The position numbers and the translations under genes were made by a program. DNA of 15,216 nt from a bacterium (GTDB lineage Bacteria > Planctomycetota > Planctomycetia > Pirellulales > Pirellulaceae), in NCBI GenBank assembly GCA_030432015.1, contig JAUIHJ010000087.1:1-15216 (forward strand), given 5' to 3'. Below, one piece after another: positions 1 to 8,000 of this stretch (within the stretch, counting starts at the first letter, position 1; each line of letters starts with the position of its first letter). The notes under the pieces were generated by a model. The model searched no databases and was not told where the DNA came from. It worked only from the letters and a program-made list of their open reading frames with translations.

Positions 1-2182
1 AAGGGATGCCATCCAGGAAGACGGCAGCCGAATCGAACCGGCCATCACCGTCATCATCCGTCAGCACCTTGACCCGGCCCCCCGGCTGTCCAATCGGGTC
101 TCCCTTGCCGTGCCAGTTGATGCCGTTGGGGTAGTCTCGCATCTCGACAACCCAGAGCCGGCCGTCCGGCCCCCAGTCGAAGGCGACGGGATCGGTGACC
201 AGCGGCTCGGCGGCGACGAGTTCGACGACCAGACGTTCGCGACCGGTCGTGCGCATCGTCGCCAAGGCCGCGTCCGGCGAACGAGGTGGTTCGTACCCCG
301 TTTCGTCACGCGTGGAATCGTTGCTGGCGGCGTGGGCAACTAACTGCTCGAATGAAACCCGGTCGACTCCATCGGGCAAGCGATCCGTGTCCTCATTCTG
401 AACCCACAGGTGTTGAGAATGCGCCCAGACGCCGTGATTGGTTCCATCGGGTCGATAAAACCGCGGCAAGGCCGGCGACTGGCCTTCGCCATGCCGACCG
501 GCAACCTGTGTGGGGAGCCATCCGCGCTGGAGATCCTGATAGAGGTGCAGCCCATACCGGTTCGCACCGGAGACAAGTAAGTCCAGGCGTTGGTCCTGAT
601 TGACGTCCAGAAACCGGACACTGGTTTCCGGGTCTTCCAAGTCCTCGGGCAGTCGCACATCCGTCTTGGTCCAACGGCCCAGTAGCGGCCGCGCCGTCGC
701 GGTTGTCGCGTCATCAGACGGATCGATCTCGGATGCCGGCTTTGTGGCTGGGGTGGAATTCGCCGTTGGCGCACCGTTCCAGCGCCAAACGCCGTCTGCT
801 TGAATCCGTTCGCAGATGCCGTCGCCGTCCAGGTCGCGCAACTGAGACCATTTTCCTGCCGATCCGCTATCGGATAACCGACCTCCGACGGCCTCCCAGC
901 CCTGTGCCGTGAATTGCCAGGAAAAATTCGCCACGTGGACCGACGCGTAGCCATCCGGTCGAACGACGCCGAATTGCGGTGCGTGCTTTTCCGGTTCGTT
1001 CAGCGTGACCGGAAAGCTGGTTGTCCACCATGTTTTCTTCGCGGGTTGCCAGAGCAGACTTTGCAGCCGGCCATCGCTACCGTGGACCACGTCCAGGTGG
1101 CCGTCGTTGTTCAGGTCGACCAGGCGGACACCCTGGTCGCCTCCGTCTGATCGACGGAGCGGGCGACCTTGAAGCAGGTTGGTGTTGATCCGGTCGAGCG
1201 CTTCACGAAACGTCAGAAACTTCACTTTGCGCCCGTGCTTGGCGACGGCATGATCGATCAATTCCACGACCTGATCGCTGCGAATCCAGCCGTGAGGATG
1301 AAACACGAGGTTAAAGGTTCCCTGTTTGAGAACCACGGCATCGAGGGCCGCTTTCATGTCAGCAACGGTGCGGGGGTTATTGGGCTGCTGTAGATTCTGA
1401 GCCTCCCAGTCGCTCGGCACGATGCAGGGAAACTCCCAGCACGATCCGCCGATCACGTAGGGATAAGGGTAGTCTTCGATCGTATTGACGAAGGAAGGAA
1501 ACGGCAGATACTTGCGAAATCGCTCCGTACCATCGGCATCGAGGACGAGCTCCCGCGGCAGCGATTGGTCCTGCGGTGTCGTGATATTGAAAACGGATGT
1601 GTCAATCTGCAGGAAATTGTTCCCAGCGGTCCGGTGATCGAAAATCTCCGTCCAGAACCGGGGGCTTGGAGTGTTGCGCGAGTCGCAGCAGGGCATGCGA
1701 AATGCGACCGGCTGGTTTCCGGGAATGCGGTTCAACAGGTCGACACAACGATCGTAGGTGCTTTTGGCTTTGGCGAAATCGCCCCCATTGAGCAGCGGGC
1801 AGGGATGGTCAACGGTGTGAACTTCGATACTCAAACCCTCGTCCAGCCATGCCTGAAGCTGAGGATCCGTCGGGTCGACATTGCATGTCATGATGCTGAC
1901 AGGCGCACGGCCGTCGATCTGCTTGAGCCTGCGTAGAATCGGCCGCAGGTAGGATTCGTACTTGGCCGTATCGCGCATGTCATCGATGGCCAGCACCACG
2001 ACCGCTTCGACACCTTCCTCGCCAACCCATTGCGGCGTCGACAGTGTGGGAAAGTCGCGGCCCACGTAGTAAGGGTCGCACGCCGCATCCAGATAGGACA
2101 ACCGATTCGCATCGGCTGCCACGACGGTCAGATTCGCAGCCGCAATTACGGTCCAGAGCAGCACAGTCAGCCATCGTTGCAT
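1..2182 (-). CDS. Secreted deacetylase-like / VCBS-repeat / PVC-type dehydrogenase-domain protein, 3' end cut by window edge
   Basis: The frame is open from the ATG at 2182 to the left edge (727 codons, no stop), so the C-terminus is missing. Residues 1-23 form a signal peptide. Residues about 55-330 resemble a polysaccharide deacetylase (NodB) domain: an AIDDM segment (D67, D68) stands where TFDDG is usual, HTVDH (H122, H126) matches the HSxxH metal motif, FRMPCC lies near 161-166, and FHPHG near 294-298. Calcium-binding-like VCBS/FG-GAP segments follow (VDLNNDGHLD near 355, LRDLDGDG near 448, FLDVNQDQRLD near 524). From about 650 (VELVAAEPLVTDPVAFDWGP) the sequence is the typical opening of the planctomycete 'membrane-bound dehydrogenase' domain (TIGR02604-like), which usually continues into a haem-binding CxxCH region outside this window. 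GGAGG at 2190-2194, 7 bases upstream, supports the start. The substrate is unknown; a role in polysaccharide or sugar oxidation is inferred. Confidence 0.85.
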   Translation of the reverse strand, partial: MQRWLTVLLWTVIAAANLTVVAADANRLSYLDAACDPYYVGRDFPTLSTPQWVGEEGVEAVVVLAIDDMRDTAKYESYLRPILRRLKQIDGRAPVSIMTCNVDPTDPQLQAWLDEGLSIEVHTVDHPCPLLNGGDFAKAKSTYDRCVDLLNRIPGNQPVAFRMPCCDSRNTPSPRFWTEIFDHRTAGNNFLQIDTSVFNITTPQDQSLPRELVLDADGTERFRKYLPFPSFVNTIEDYPYPYVIGGSCWEFPCIVPSDWEAQNLQQPNNPRTVADMKAALDAVVLKQGTFNLVFHPHGWIRSDQVVELIDHAVAKHGRKVKFLTFREALDRINTNLLQGRPLRRSDGGDQGVRLVDLNNDGHLDVVHGSDGRLQSLLWQPAKKTWWTTSFPVTLNEPEKHAPQFGVVRPDGYASVHVANFSWQFTAQGWEAVGGRLSDSGSAGKWSQLRDLDGDGICERIQADGVWRWNGAPTANSTPATKPASEIDPSDDATTATARPLLGRWTKTDVRLPEDLEDPETSVRFLDVNQDQRLDLLVSGANRYGLHLYQDLQRGWLPTQVAGRHGEGQSPALPRFYRPDGTNHGVWAHSQHLWVQNEDTDRLPDGVDRVSFEQLVAHAASNDSTRDETGYEPPRSPDAALATMRTTGRERLVVELVAAEPLVTDPVAFDWGPDGRLWVVEMRDYPNGINWHGKGDPIGQPGGRVKVLTDDDGDGRFDSAAVFLDGIP

Positions 2183-2300
2183 ATGACAACCTCCGCAAGA
2201 ACGACATGTCCGATTCAGAACGCCATCATAACATGACGCGCGCTCGATCGGGGAAGGACGCCGTCCTGCTGGCGGGGTGGTTGGGGCTCCACGCCACGCG

Positions 2301-3398
2301 TCACGGCGCCACGGGCGTGAGCAGGCCGATCCGCCACTGAAAAGCCCCGTAGCCCTTGCCTGACTTATGCTTGTTCAGCATCCCTTGAAAGACGAATTTC
2401 AGGTCGTGCGGATCAACTGTCATTGTTTGGTCGACGCCATCACGAATCAGTTCGCCATGGCTGACATTGTCCGTCCAAGCGGTGACACCTGGTGCGGGGC
2501 GAATGTTCCGCGCGCCGGCAAAGGGGCGGGCCACCGTGTCCGCCAGTGGCGTCCACTGGCCGTCAAGGCGATTTGCCAGGTACGCCTTGTAATAACGCTG
2601 GCCGTTCTCCTCGACGATGGTCAAGAATTTTCCGGTCCCCTTGAGCCGATACGTGTGGCTGGCTTCGAAAATTCTTGCTTGCAGTGCAACTTCGCAATGA
2701 TCGAAACCGCGAGGGAAGGCCTCGATCGGCGTCCACATTCGCCACATCTTGCCGTTCAGGCTGGTGAAGAACAAATAAGCCCGCACCTCGTCGCAGACGA
2801 TCCAGTAGTCGAGACCGCCCACGATTCGGCGGTCATCCGCGCCGCCATCGAGAATGGCCTCTGCCTGTGTCCACGACGCGGGATCGTCGATGTCGGTTGT
2901 CGTCGAGTAGGCCACCCACATCTTCTTGGCACCGGGCGCACCCATTTGATAAATCAGATACCACTTCTGGTGCGGCACGAAATAGAACACCTGCGGCGCG
3001 CAGTAGTAGTCGCTGGGACTGATGCGCAGGAGGGTGCGCTGCGAGGCGTTGGCATCTTTCCAGTCGCGAAACGAGCAGTACTCAATCGCGGAACGGCCGG
3101 GAAGCTTGACTGTCATAAAGACGTGCCACACACCCTCATGAAACACGATGGTCGGGTCCTTCTGGGCACGACTTGGTTCGAGCTGACGTTCCTCCGGTGC
3201 GATCAGTGGTGGACTGGTTTCCCACATCACGGGCAACGTCAAGCCGGAGGCCAAGTCGTCTGGGGCGCTGGGAGGGGGTGGATCGATCCGGCCGCTCGCC
3301 CCGTCATCCGTTTGGCCATGCGTTCGGACGAGGCTCCCGCTGACAATCGCGCAGAATGCCGCCACGGTGATAACGCGAAAAATCAAACGTTCTTGCAC
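2301..3398 (-). CDS. Secreted GH62-type alpha-L-arabinofuranosidase
   Basis: The product has 365 residues from a GTG start. Residues 1-29 form a signal peptide (VITVAAFCAIVSGSL core), followed by a proline-rich linker. The rest matches glycoside hydrolase family 62, five-bladed beta-propeller enzymes that remove L-arabinose side chains from arabinoxylan or arabinan outside the cell. Family landmarks are visible: QKDPTIVF (D81, general base position), CAPQVFYFVP near 133-142, GLDYWIVCDE (D197, pKa-modulating position), LFFTSLNGKMWR near 209-220, IFEAS (E245, general acid position), and near the C-terminus SHGELIRDG and DQTMTVDP. Catalytic assignments come from remembered family alignments. The frame stays open upstream to an ATG at 3515, but the 39 extra residues would bury the signal peptide, and only the GTG has a good ribosome site. 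The deacetylase-like gene follows 118 bases downstream on the same strand, which suggests related polysaccharide substrates. Confidence 0.88.
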   Translation of the reverse strand: MQERLIFRVITVAAFCAIVSGSLVRTHGQTDDGASGRIDPPPPSAPDDLASGLTLPVMWETSPPLIAPEERQLEPSRAQKDPTIVFHEGVWHVFMTVKLPGRSAIEYCSFRDWKDANASQRTLLRISPSDYYCAPQVFYFVPHQKWYLIYQMGAPGAKKMWVAYSTTTDIDDPASWTQAEAILDGGADDRRIVGGLDYWIVCDEVRAYLFFTSLNGKMWRMWTPIEAFPRGFDHCEVALQARIFEASHTYRLKGTGKFLTIVEENGQRYYKAYLANRLDGQWTPLADTVARPFAGARNIRPAPGVTAWTDNVSHGELIRDGVDQTMTVDPHDLKFVFQGMLNKHKSGKGYGAFQWRIGLLTPVAP

Positions 3399-3405
3399 AC
3401 GAATT

Positions 3406-3409
3406 CTCC
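3406..3409 (-). promoter_or_regulatory. Ribosome binding site deciding the GTG start of the GH62 gene
   Basis: On the minus strand GGAG lies exactly 7 bases before the GTG at 3398, and the residues after that GTG form a clean signal peptide. This favours the GTG over the in-frame ATG 117 bases further upstream. Confidence 0.65.
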
Positions 3410-3565
3410 GCTGTGATGTCGCAGGCGGGGCAGGCGAAACGTTCGCCAAGCCGCGACGCAAGAGCCAATTCGACGTTTTGCGCCCGACGACGACTGCCGA
3501 ACCGTGGAGCACCACGATCCGCCGTCGGCAGGCACTTGGAGGAAATAATGCCGGCGTCGTCCCTA

Positions 3566-3571
3566 AGTATA
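3566..3571 (-). promoter_or_regulatory. Possible -10 element for the GH62 gene
   Basis: The minus strand reads GTTAACGTTATACTTAGG here, giving a TATACT hexamer in a GC-rich background. No good -35 box sits at the usual distance; a TTGATG lies about 21 bases upstream. If used, the leader before the GTG start would be about 160 bases. The 299-base gap between the receiver gene and the GH62 gene otherwise holds only the candidate terminator at 3595-3632. Confidence 0.25.
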
Positions 3572-3594
3572 ACGTTAACCGCGACCGCGGCGCA

Positions 3595-3632
3595 TCAAGA
3601 AACGATGATCGCCCCAGAGCAGGCCGGGGCGA
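3595..3632 (-). terminator. Candidate intrinsic terminator after the receiver gene
   Basis: A perfect 7-bp inverted repeat (TCGCCCC at 3609-3615, GGGGCGA at 3626-3632) encloses a 10-base loop. On the minus strand it is followed by TCATCGTTTCTTG, a modest T-rich tail, while the plus-strand side has no T run. It lies about 66 bases past the stop of the receiver gene, so it could separate that gene from the GH62 gene. The T tract is weak and starts several bases after the stem. Confidence 0.4.
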
Positions 3633-3697
3633 ACATCGCGGAGAACTTCGCAGCGGTCAATCCGGCTGCGATGGTTGTTGGTCGTTCAAGCGATCGG

Positions 3698-4210
3698 TTA
3701 TTCGTACAATTCAGCCCCAAATGACTCGGCCCGGCGCCCTTCGTTGCGGCGGCGGTGCCCCAAGCCGGAAGGACGCGGGAGGCTGGCAGGTTCGTGGCGG
3801 CTGATCCGTGACTGCACAAGGTGCGGCATCCAGAGTGCCTTGCCGACCAGTTCGATCAGCACGTCGGGGTCAAAAGGCTTGCGGAGGTAGTATGCACCTC
3901 CGGCTTCGTGCGACCTGCGAATAATATCGGGCGCCTGCGAACTGGAGACATAGAGAACGGGTACATCGTCGTTACCCGGTTCCTGACGCAACTTTTTGCA
4001 TAGTTCCAGACCACTCCCTTCCTGAACCTTGACGTCGCAAATCACCAAGTCGAGATTGAGTGCCCGGGCTGCTTTGAAGGCCGCTTCGGCGTCACGCGCA
4101 CAGTGGCATTCGTAGCCCGCCATATCCAGCGTGGCTGCAACACCCGTTAAGGCCAGGGCGTCTTCGTCGATAACCAGGATGACGGCAGGATCTTGCGGCA
4201 TCGTGTACAT
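3698..4210 (-). CDS. Stand-alone response regulator receiver protein (CheY-like)
   Basis: The product has 170 residues with one receiver (REC) domain at about 9-126 and no recognisable output domain. The phosphorylation site is intact: acidic cluster D15-E16-D17 in ILVIDED, phosphoacceptor D59 in DLVICDV, S89 at the switch position in LYVSSS, and K111 in LRKPFD. The last 40 or so residues are basic, low in predicted structure and end in ELYE; they look like a disordered tail, not a DNA-binding domain. The partner kinase is not in the window. GGAG lies 9 bases before the ATG; a second ATG three codons in (MPQDP) is also possible. The gene stands alone, with a 342-base gap upstream and a possible terminator downstream, so its pathway cannot be read from context. 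Confidence 0.88.
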   Translation of the reverse strand: MYTMPQDPAVILVIDEDALALTGVAATLDMAGYECHCARDAEAAFKAARALNLDLVICDVKVQEGSGLELCKKLRQEPGNDDVPVLYVSSSQAPDIIRRSHEAGGAYYLRKPFDPDVLIELVGKALWMPHLVQSRISRHEPASLPRPSGLGHRRRNEGRRAESFGAELYE

Positions 4211-4552
4211 GAGGACTTTCTCCGGGAAAGCGGTGGTATGATCACGCCGCTCCCTCGGCCATTCGTACTAACAGCAAAATCCATCGCCACGATCTCTTTC
4301 GTCCAGCCGTATAGCGCCCAATGACAAAACCTTCGCCAACTCGCCTATCCTGAATAACTGGCACAATCCGACGTTTGGCCTGACGCGCCGCGCACTGCTT
4401 CGCCGTTACGCGGGGCACACCAACTGGTGGCGAATCACGCCAAACCGTCGACATTTCGAACGAGGCGCAACACGCCAGATATCCTGCCCCGTGGATCCTG
4501 CCCCGGCAGAGAAAATGGCGTGCCGCGAGCAGCGCGGGTGTTCCCGGTCCGG
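4211..4552. other. 342-base gap between the HIT gene and the receiver gene with no convincing gene
   Basis: A 70-codon minus-strand frame (4454-4242) has no ribosome site and no recognisable family, and a second minus frame reaches the receiver gene only after a stop near 4340. A short CCGCG-AGCAG-CGCGG hairpin at 4523-4537 lies just after the HIT stop; on the minus strand an ATTTTCTC tract follows about eight bases later, so it is at best a weak terminator. No clear promoter for the receiver gene was found. Confidence 0.5.
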
Positions 4553-4942
4553 CTATTCCCAGTAGGGTGCTTTGGCGGGAACCACCCAGCGAATCCCGCC
4601 GCGCGGGTCGGGAACATCGCCGTTGTAGCGGGGAATGACATGAACGTGAACGTGAGGAACGGTCTGCCCCGCCGCCAGCCCATCATTGAGCCCAATATTG
4701 AATCCGTCAGGTTGGTGTTCCTCGACCAAGCGCTCACGCACCCGTTCGACAAGATCCCAAAGCGCGAGTTGCTCGTGTCGAGCCAATTCGAAGAGATTGG
4801 CTACGTGCTTGCGAGGCACGACGAGCGTGTGACCTTTCGAAACCGGATAGCCGTCTTTGATCGCGAAGGCGGTCTCCGTCATGAGAACGACAAACCCGTC
4901 CTCGATCGTACAGAAGGGACATTTGTTTGTTTGCGATTCCAC
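4553..4942 (-). CDS. HIT-family nucleotide hydrolase/transferase
   Basis: The product has 129 residues from a GTG start. The histidine triad HVHVHVIPR (H97, H99, H101) is complete; in this superfamily the central histidine forms the nucleotidyl-enzyme intermediate during cleavage of substrates such as ApnA dinucleotides or adenosine phosphoramidate. Other family marks are the N-terminal CPFC pair (C8, C11, a possible zinc site with a histidine), GHTLVVPRKHV near 37-47, FNIGLNDG near 81-88, and the C-terminal GGIRWVVP. Length is normal for a cytoplasmic one-domain HIT protein. The frame extends six codons to a TTG, but GAGG with 7-base spacing favours the GTG. It lies 142 bases after the giant ATPase on the same strand; it could be read from that operon or from its own promoter. 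The exact substrate cannot be told from sequence. Confidence 0.9.
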   Translation of the reverse strand: MESQTNKCPFCTIEDGFVVLMTETAFAIKDGYPVSKGHTLVVPRKHVANLFELARHEQLALWDLVERVRERLVEEHQPDGFNIGLNDGLAAGQTVPHVHVHVIPRYNGDVPDPRGGIRWVVPAKAPYWE

Positions 4943-4949
4943 GCCACCA

Positions 4950-4953
4950 CCTC
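4950..4953 (-). promoter_or_regulatory. Ribosome binding site deciding the GTG start of the HIT gene
   Basis: GAGG on the minus strand lies 7 bases upstream of the GTG at 4942. The alternative in-frame TTG at 4960 has only a GAGG three bases away, too close for normal use. Confidence 0.55.
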
Positions 4954-4997
4954 GCTTCAAAGGGCCTCAGAAGTTAAATTCGCCCGACCGCAACGGT

Positions 4998-5027
4998 AGT
5001 TTACTGAAGGTGATAACCAGATGGAAA
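4998..5027 (-). promoter_or_regulatory. Possible weak promoter for the HIT gene
   Basis: In the gap after the ATPase gene the minus strand has TTTCCA (5022-5027) and TAAACT (4998-5003) separated by 18 bases, each matching four of six bases of the usual -35 and -10 boxes. The match is marginal and could be chance. Confidence 0.25.
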
Positions 5028-5084
5028 TCGCTCGTCTGCAATTTGTGTGTGCGGCGCTACTTCCGGGTGGGTCAACGAGTTCGC

Positions 5085-8000
5085 TCAGGACGATGGCGGC
5101 TGTGGCGGCAAGTCTTCCAGATGTTCAACCAAGGTGGCATAGGAATTTAGCGTCGCATCCAGAGATCGCTGCAACTGCTGGATATCCGAGCTCTGCAGGT
5201 TGGCCGCATTCAAGATCGGCATCATCCACCCCTGCATCAGCTTGAATTGGTGGGTCAGCACAGCAACGACTTCCTTGGGCAGCCGATATTGCACGATAAT
5301 GCGGCGCGTGTCGCCAGCGATGTCGCCGGCTGAGCTGCCAGATTGTAACCGCTTTGCCAGGGCTTCCAGCGCCGCGGTCGAGAGCTGTGCTGATTCGGCC
5401 GGCGCCTCGGCCAGCTGTTCAACGCCACGCGCCAGGGCCGCGCTGATGGACGTCATGCCGTCGCCCAGCATATGCAGTTCGTCGACCACACGTGCGACTT
5501 GCACATCGGCGTCAGGTCGACCTTCCTCCGGCGTCGCCAATTGACCGATTCCATCGTCCAGCGCGCGGCGGATCGCATGCAGGCCATCGTTCAGTGAGCC
5601 GAGCTGGACCAGCACCTGCGCGACTTCGCTGTCGGCATCAACACCTCGAAGCTTGACGTTCGTAGCGAAGGTGCGTTTGATGTCATCCCAGCGAATCGCT
5701 TCGTCCGGCGTGATGATCCCCATCAGTTCTCGGAACTTCAGCATGTTCGCTTCCTGATCCGAGGTCAGCGTCTGCGAATCGTTCTCGTAGCTCGACAGGA
5801 TCAACGCCTCGAGTTCATCGTCGTTCATGATCGGAACGACTTTCTCGGCGATCCGGTTCATATTGCGATACGACCCTTGGAGCTTGAATGGCGGCTCTGT
5901 CCGATACTCGTCCGCCTGACCCGCCGAGCGAATGTATTCGCGGTTGACCGCCAGCACGATGTCGCGGACGCGCATCAGCTTTTTCATCACGGCAACCATT
6001 TCGTTCAACTCTTCCAGGGAATAGTTGCCTTCAAGATTGACGTCTTCGCGATTGTCAAATTGGGCCAGGCGCATCACTTCATACACGTCAGCCTGCGAAC
6101 GGCTGGCCAGATTGTTAAGCACGGGGTTTGAAGTCAGCGAGTTCTCGAGGTAGCTCATCTCGAACACGTCCGCACTCTCGCCAATGATCTCGCCCAGGTT
6201 ATAAACGTCGGCGCGATTGGCGAGCATGTCAGGAATCTGAAACTTTTCGCCACTCTCGGTATACGGGTTGCCAGCCATCACCACCGCCACGGTGCGGCCT
6301 CGTAAATCGTAGGTTCGCGTGTGCCCTTTGTAGACACCTTCAATCTTGCGCTGCGCATCGCACAAAGAAATGAATTTCTGGAGAAACTCTGGATTGCAGT
6401 GTTGGATGTCGTCGAGATAGATCATCACGTTGTCGCCCATCTCCAACGCCAGATTCAACTTTTCGACTTCCTCCCGCGCTGCCGCGTTGGTTGCCTCCGA
6501 CGGGTCCAGCGACGTGACTTGGTGACCGATGGCCGGTCCGTTAATTTTCATGAAGATCACGCCCAGCCGATTGGCCAGGTACTCCATCAACGTCGTCTTG
6601 CCATAGCCGGGCGGCGAGACCAGCAGCAGCAGGCCCATCAGATCGGTTCGTTTCTGTTCGCCCACGACGCCGATCTGCTTCGCCAGATTATCGCCGATCA
6701 GCGGAAGGTAGACGGCATCAATCAGCTTATTGCGAACGAACGATGTCAAGACCCGCGGTCGGAACTCCTCGAGTCGCATCTCGTCACGCGCCGCATCGAC
6801 AATCTCCCGCTTTAGCTCGACGAAACGTTGGAAGCGCGGGACGACGCGGGAATCGTATTCGGTGAGCTTGCGTGTGAATCGATTGAAGTGTAAGTGATAC
6901 CGGCGATCCTGAATCACCGGATGACCGCCGGACATCTCCTGCAGGTCGTCCGTTACCTGGCCGTCCACAATCTGATTCCGATGGACTTTGCCTGCCACCA
7001 GCAAGGCCGCGACTTCATCAATGTAGTCGCGCTGGTCGGCTGGTTGACTGCTGGTCGCCCCTGCCGTTGGCGCATCCAGGAACGCTTCGACCCAGTCGCG
7101 GGCGAGCACCAGGCGGCCGGCAGGGTCCTGATCGAGTCGACCGAGCGAACTCGAGAATTTGTCCGCATAACGCGTGGCCGTCAGATGGGCGTGAAACGAG
7201 TCGCGCAATTCACTGGCGATGCGACTGACAACGAACTCGCCTCCTGCGGCGAGTTCGTGAAACAGATAGGGGGCTGCTTCGTCGGTCAGCGAGGCGGGGA
7301 ACAACGGGTACTGCTCCGCGAACGCTCCCAGCATCGCCGCCAAGGCATGTACGTAATGTTCTTGCTGTCCGGTGTTGGGAAACAACGTTCCGATGATGCC
7401 GCAACTCTGCAACTTGGCCGCCATCAGCGCCTTCTGCTGAGGATCCACGAAATGGTCCCAGTACACACGGGCCATGGCACGCGCCTGAGTGTGAAATCGC
7501 AGCAGACCGATTCCCACCTGCATCCGAGCCAGCGATTTGGCGATGCGTGCCGCATCGAGATCATGGACTCCCTTCGAATAGGCTTCCGAGTAGCGAGGGC
7601 CCATGAATCGCCGCACATAATCGAGAAGTTCGGCGTCGTCCGCTTCGGCGAGCCGTTCGACCGACAGGGCGGGTTCCTCGCCCAGTTGCGCGCGGGGATC
7701 CAGTGCTGCCTGGAGAATGCGATACGCGAGATATTCGCCCCGATAGACGTCTCGATTCTCGGAAACGACCTCCTGTCGCCAGACGTCGGAAAGGGAGACG
7801 AGTTCCGTGTCGGTTATCGGCTCGAAAAATCCCGTGCCCGTCAAATGCAACATCAACTGGTCATCGCGAAAGACGGTTGTCAGGTCAAGTTGCTGGACGT
7901 TGACGGCAAACCGGTGGCTGCCAAACTGAATGATATTCTTGCCGCCGACATAGAGCTCGTCGCGATCCTTCAGCTGGCGAACGGCGTCTTCCCGAATCGT

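Noticed and set aside
2367..3416. Plus-strand frame of 349 codons
   Set aside because: It is antisense to the GH62 gene, whose motifs and signal peptide are clear; the plus-strand product has no recognisable domain.
3399..3515. 39-residue upstream extension of the GH62 gene to an ATG at 3515
   Set aside because: It would place a non-secretory, Arg-rich stretch before the signal peptide; the GTG at 3398 has the better ribosome site.
4242..4454. Minus-strand frame of 70 codons between the HIT and receiver genes
   Set aside because: No ribosome site, no recognised family, and a composition rich in Arg and Trp that looks like translated noncoding DNA.
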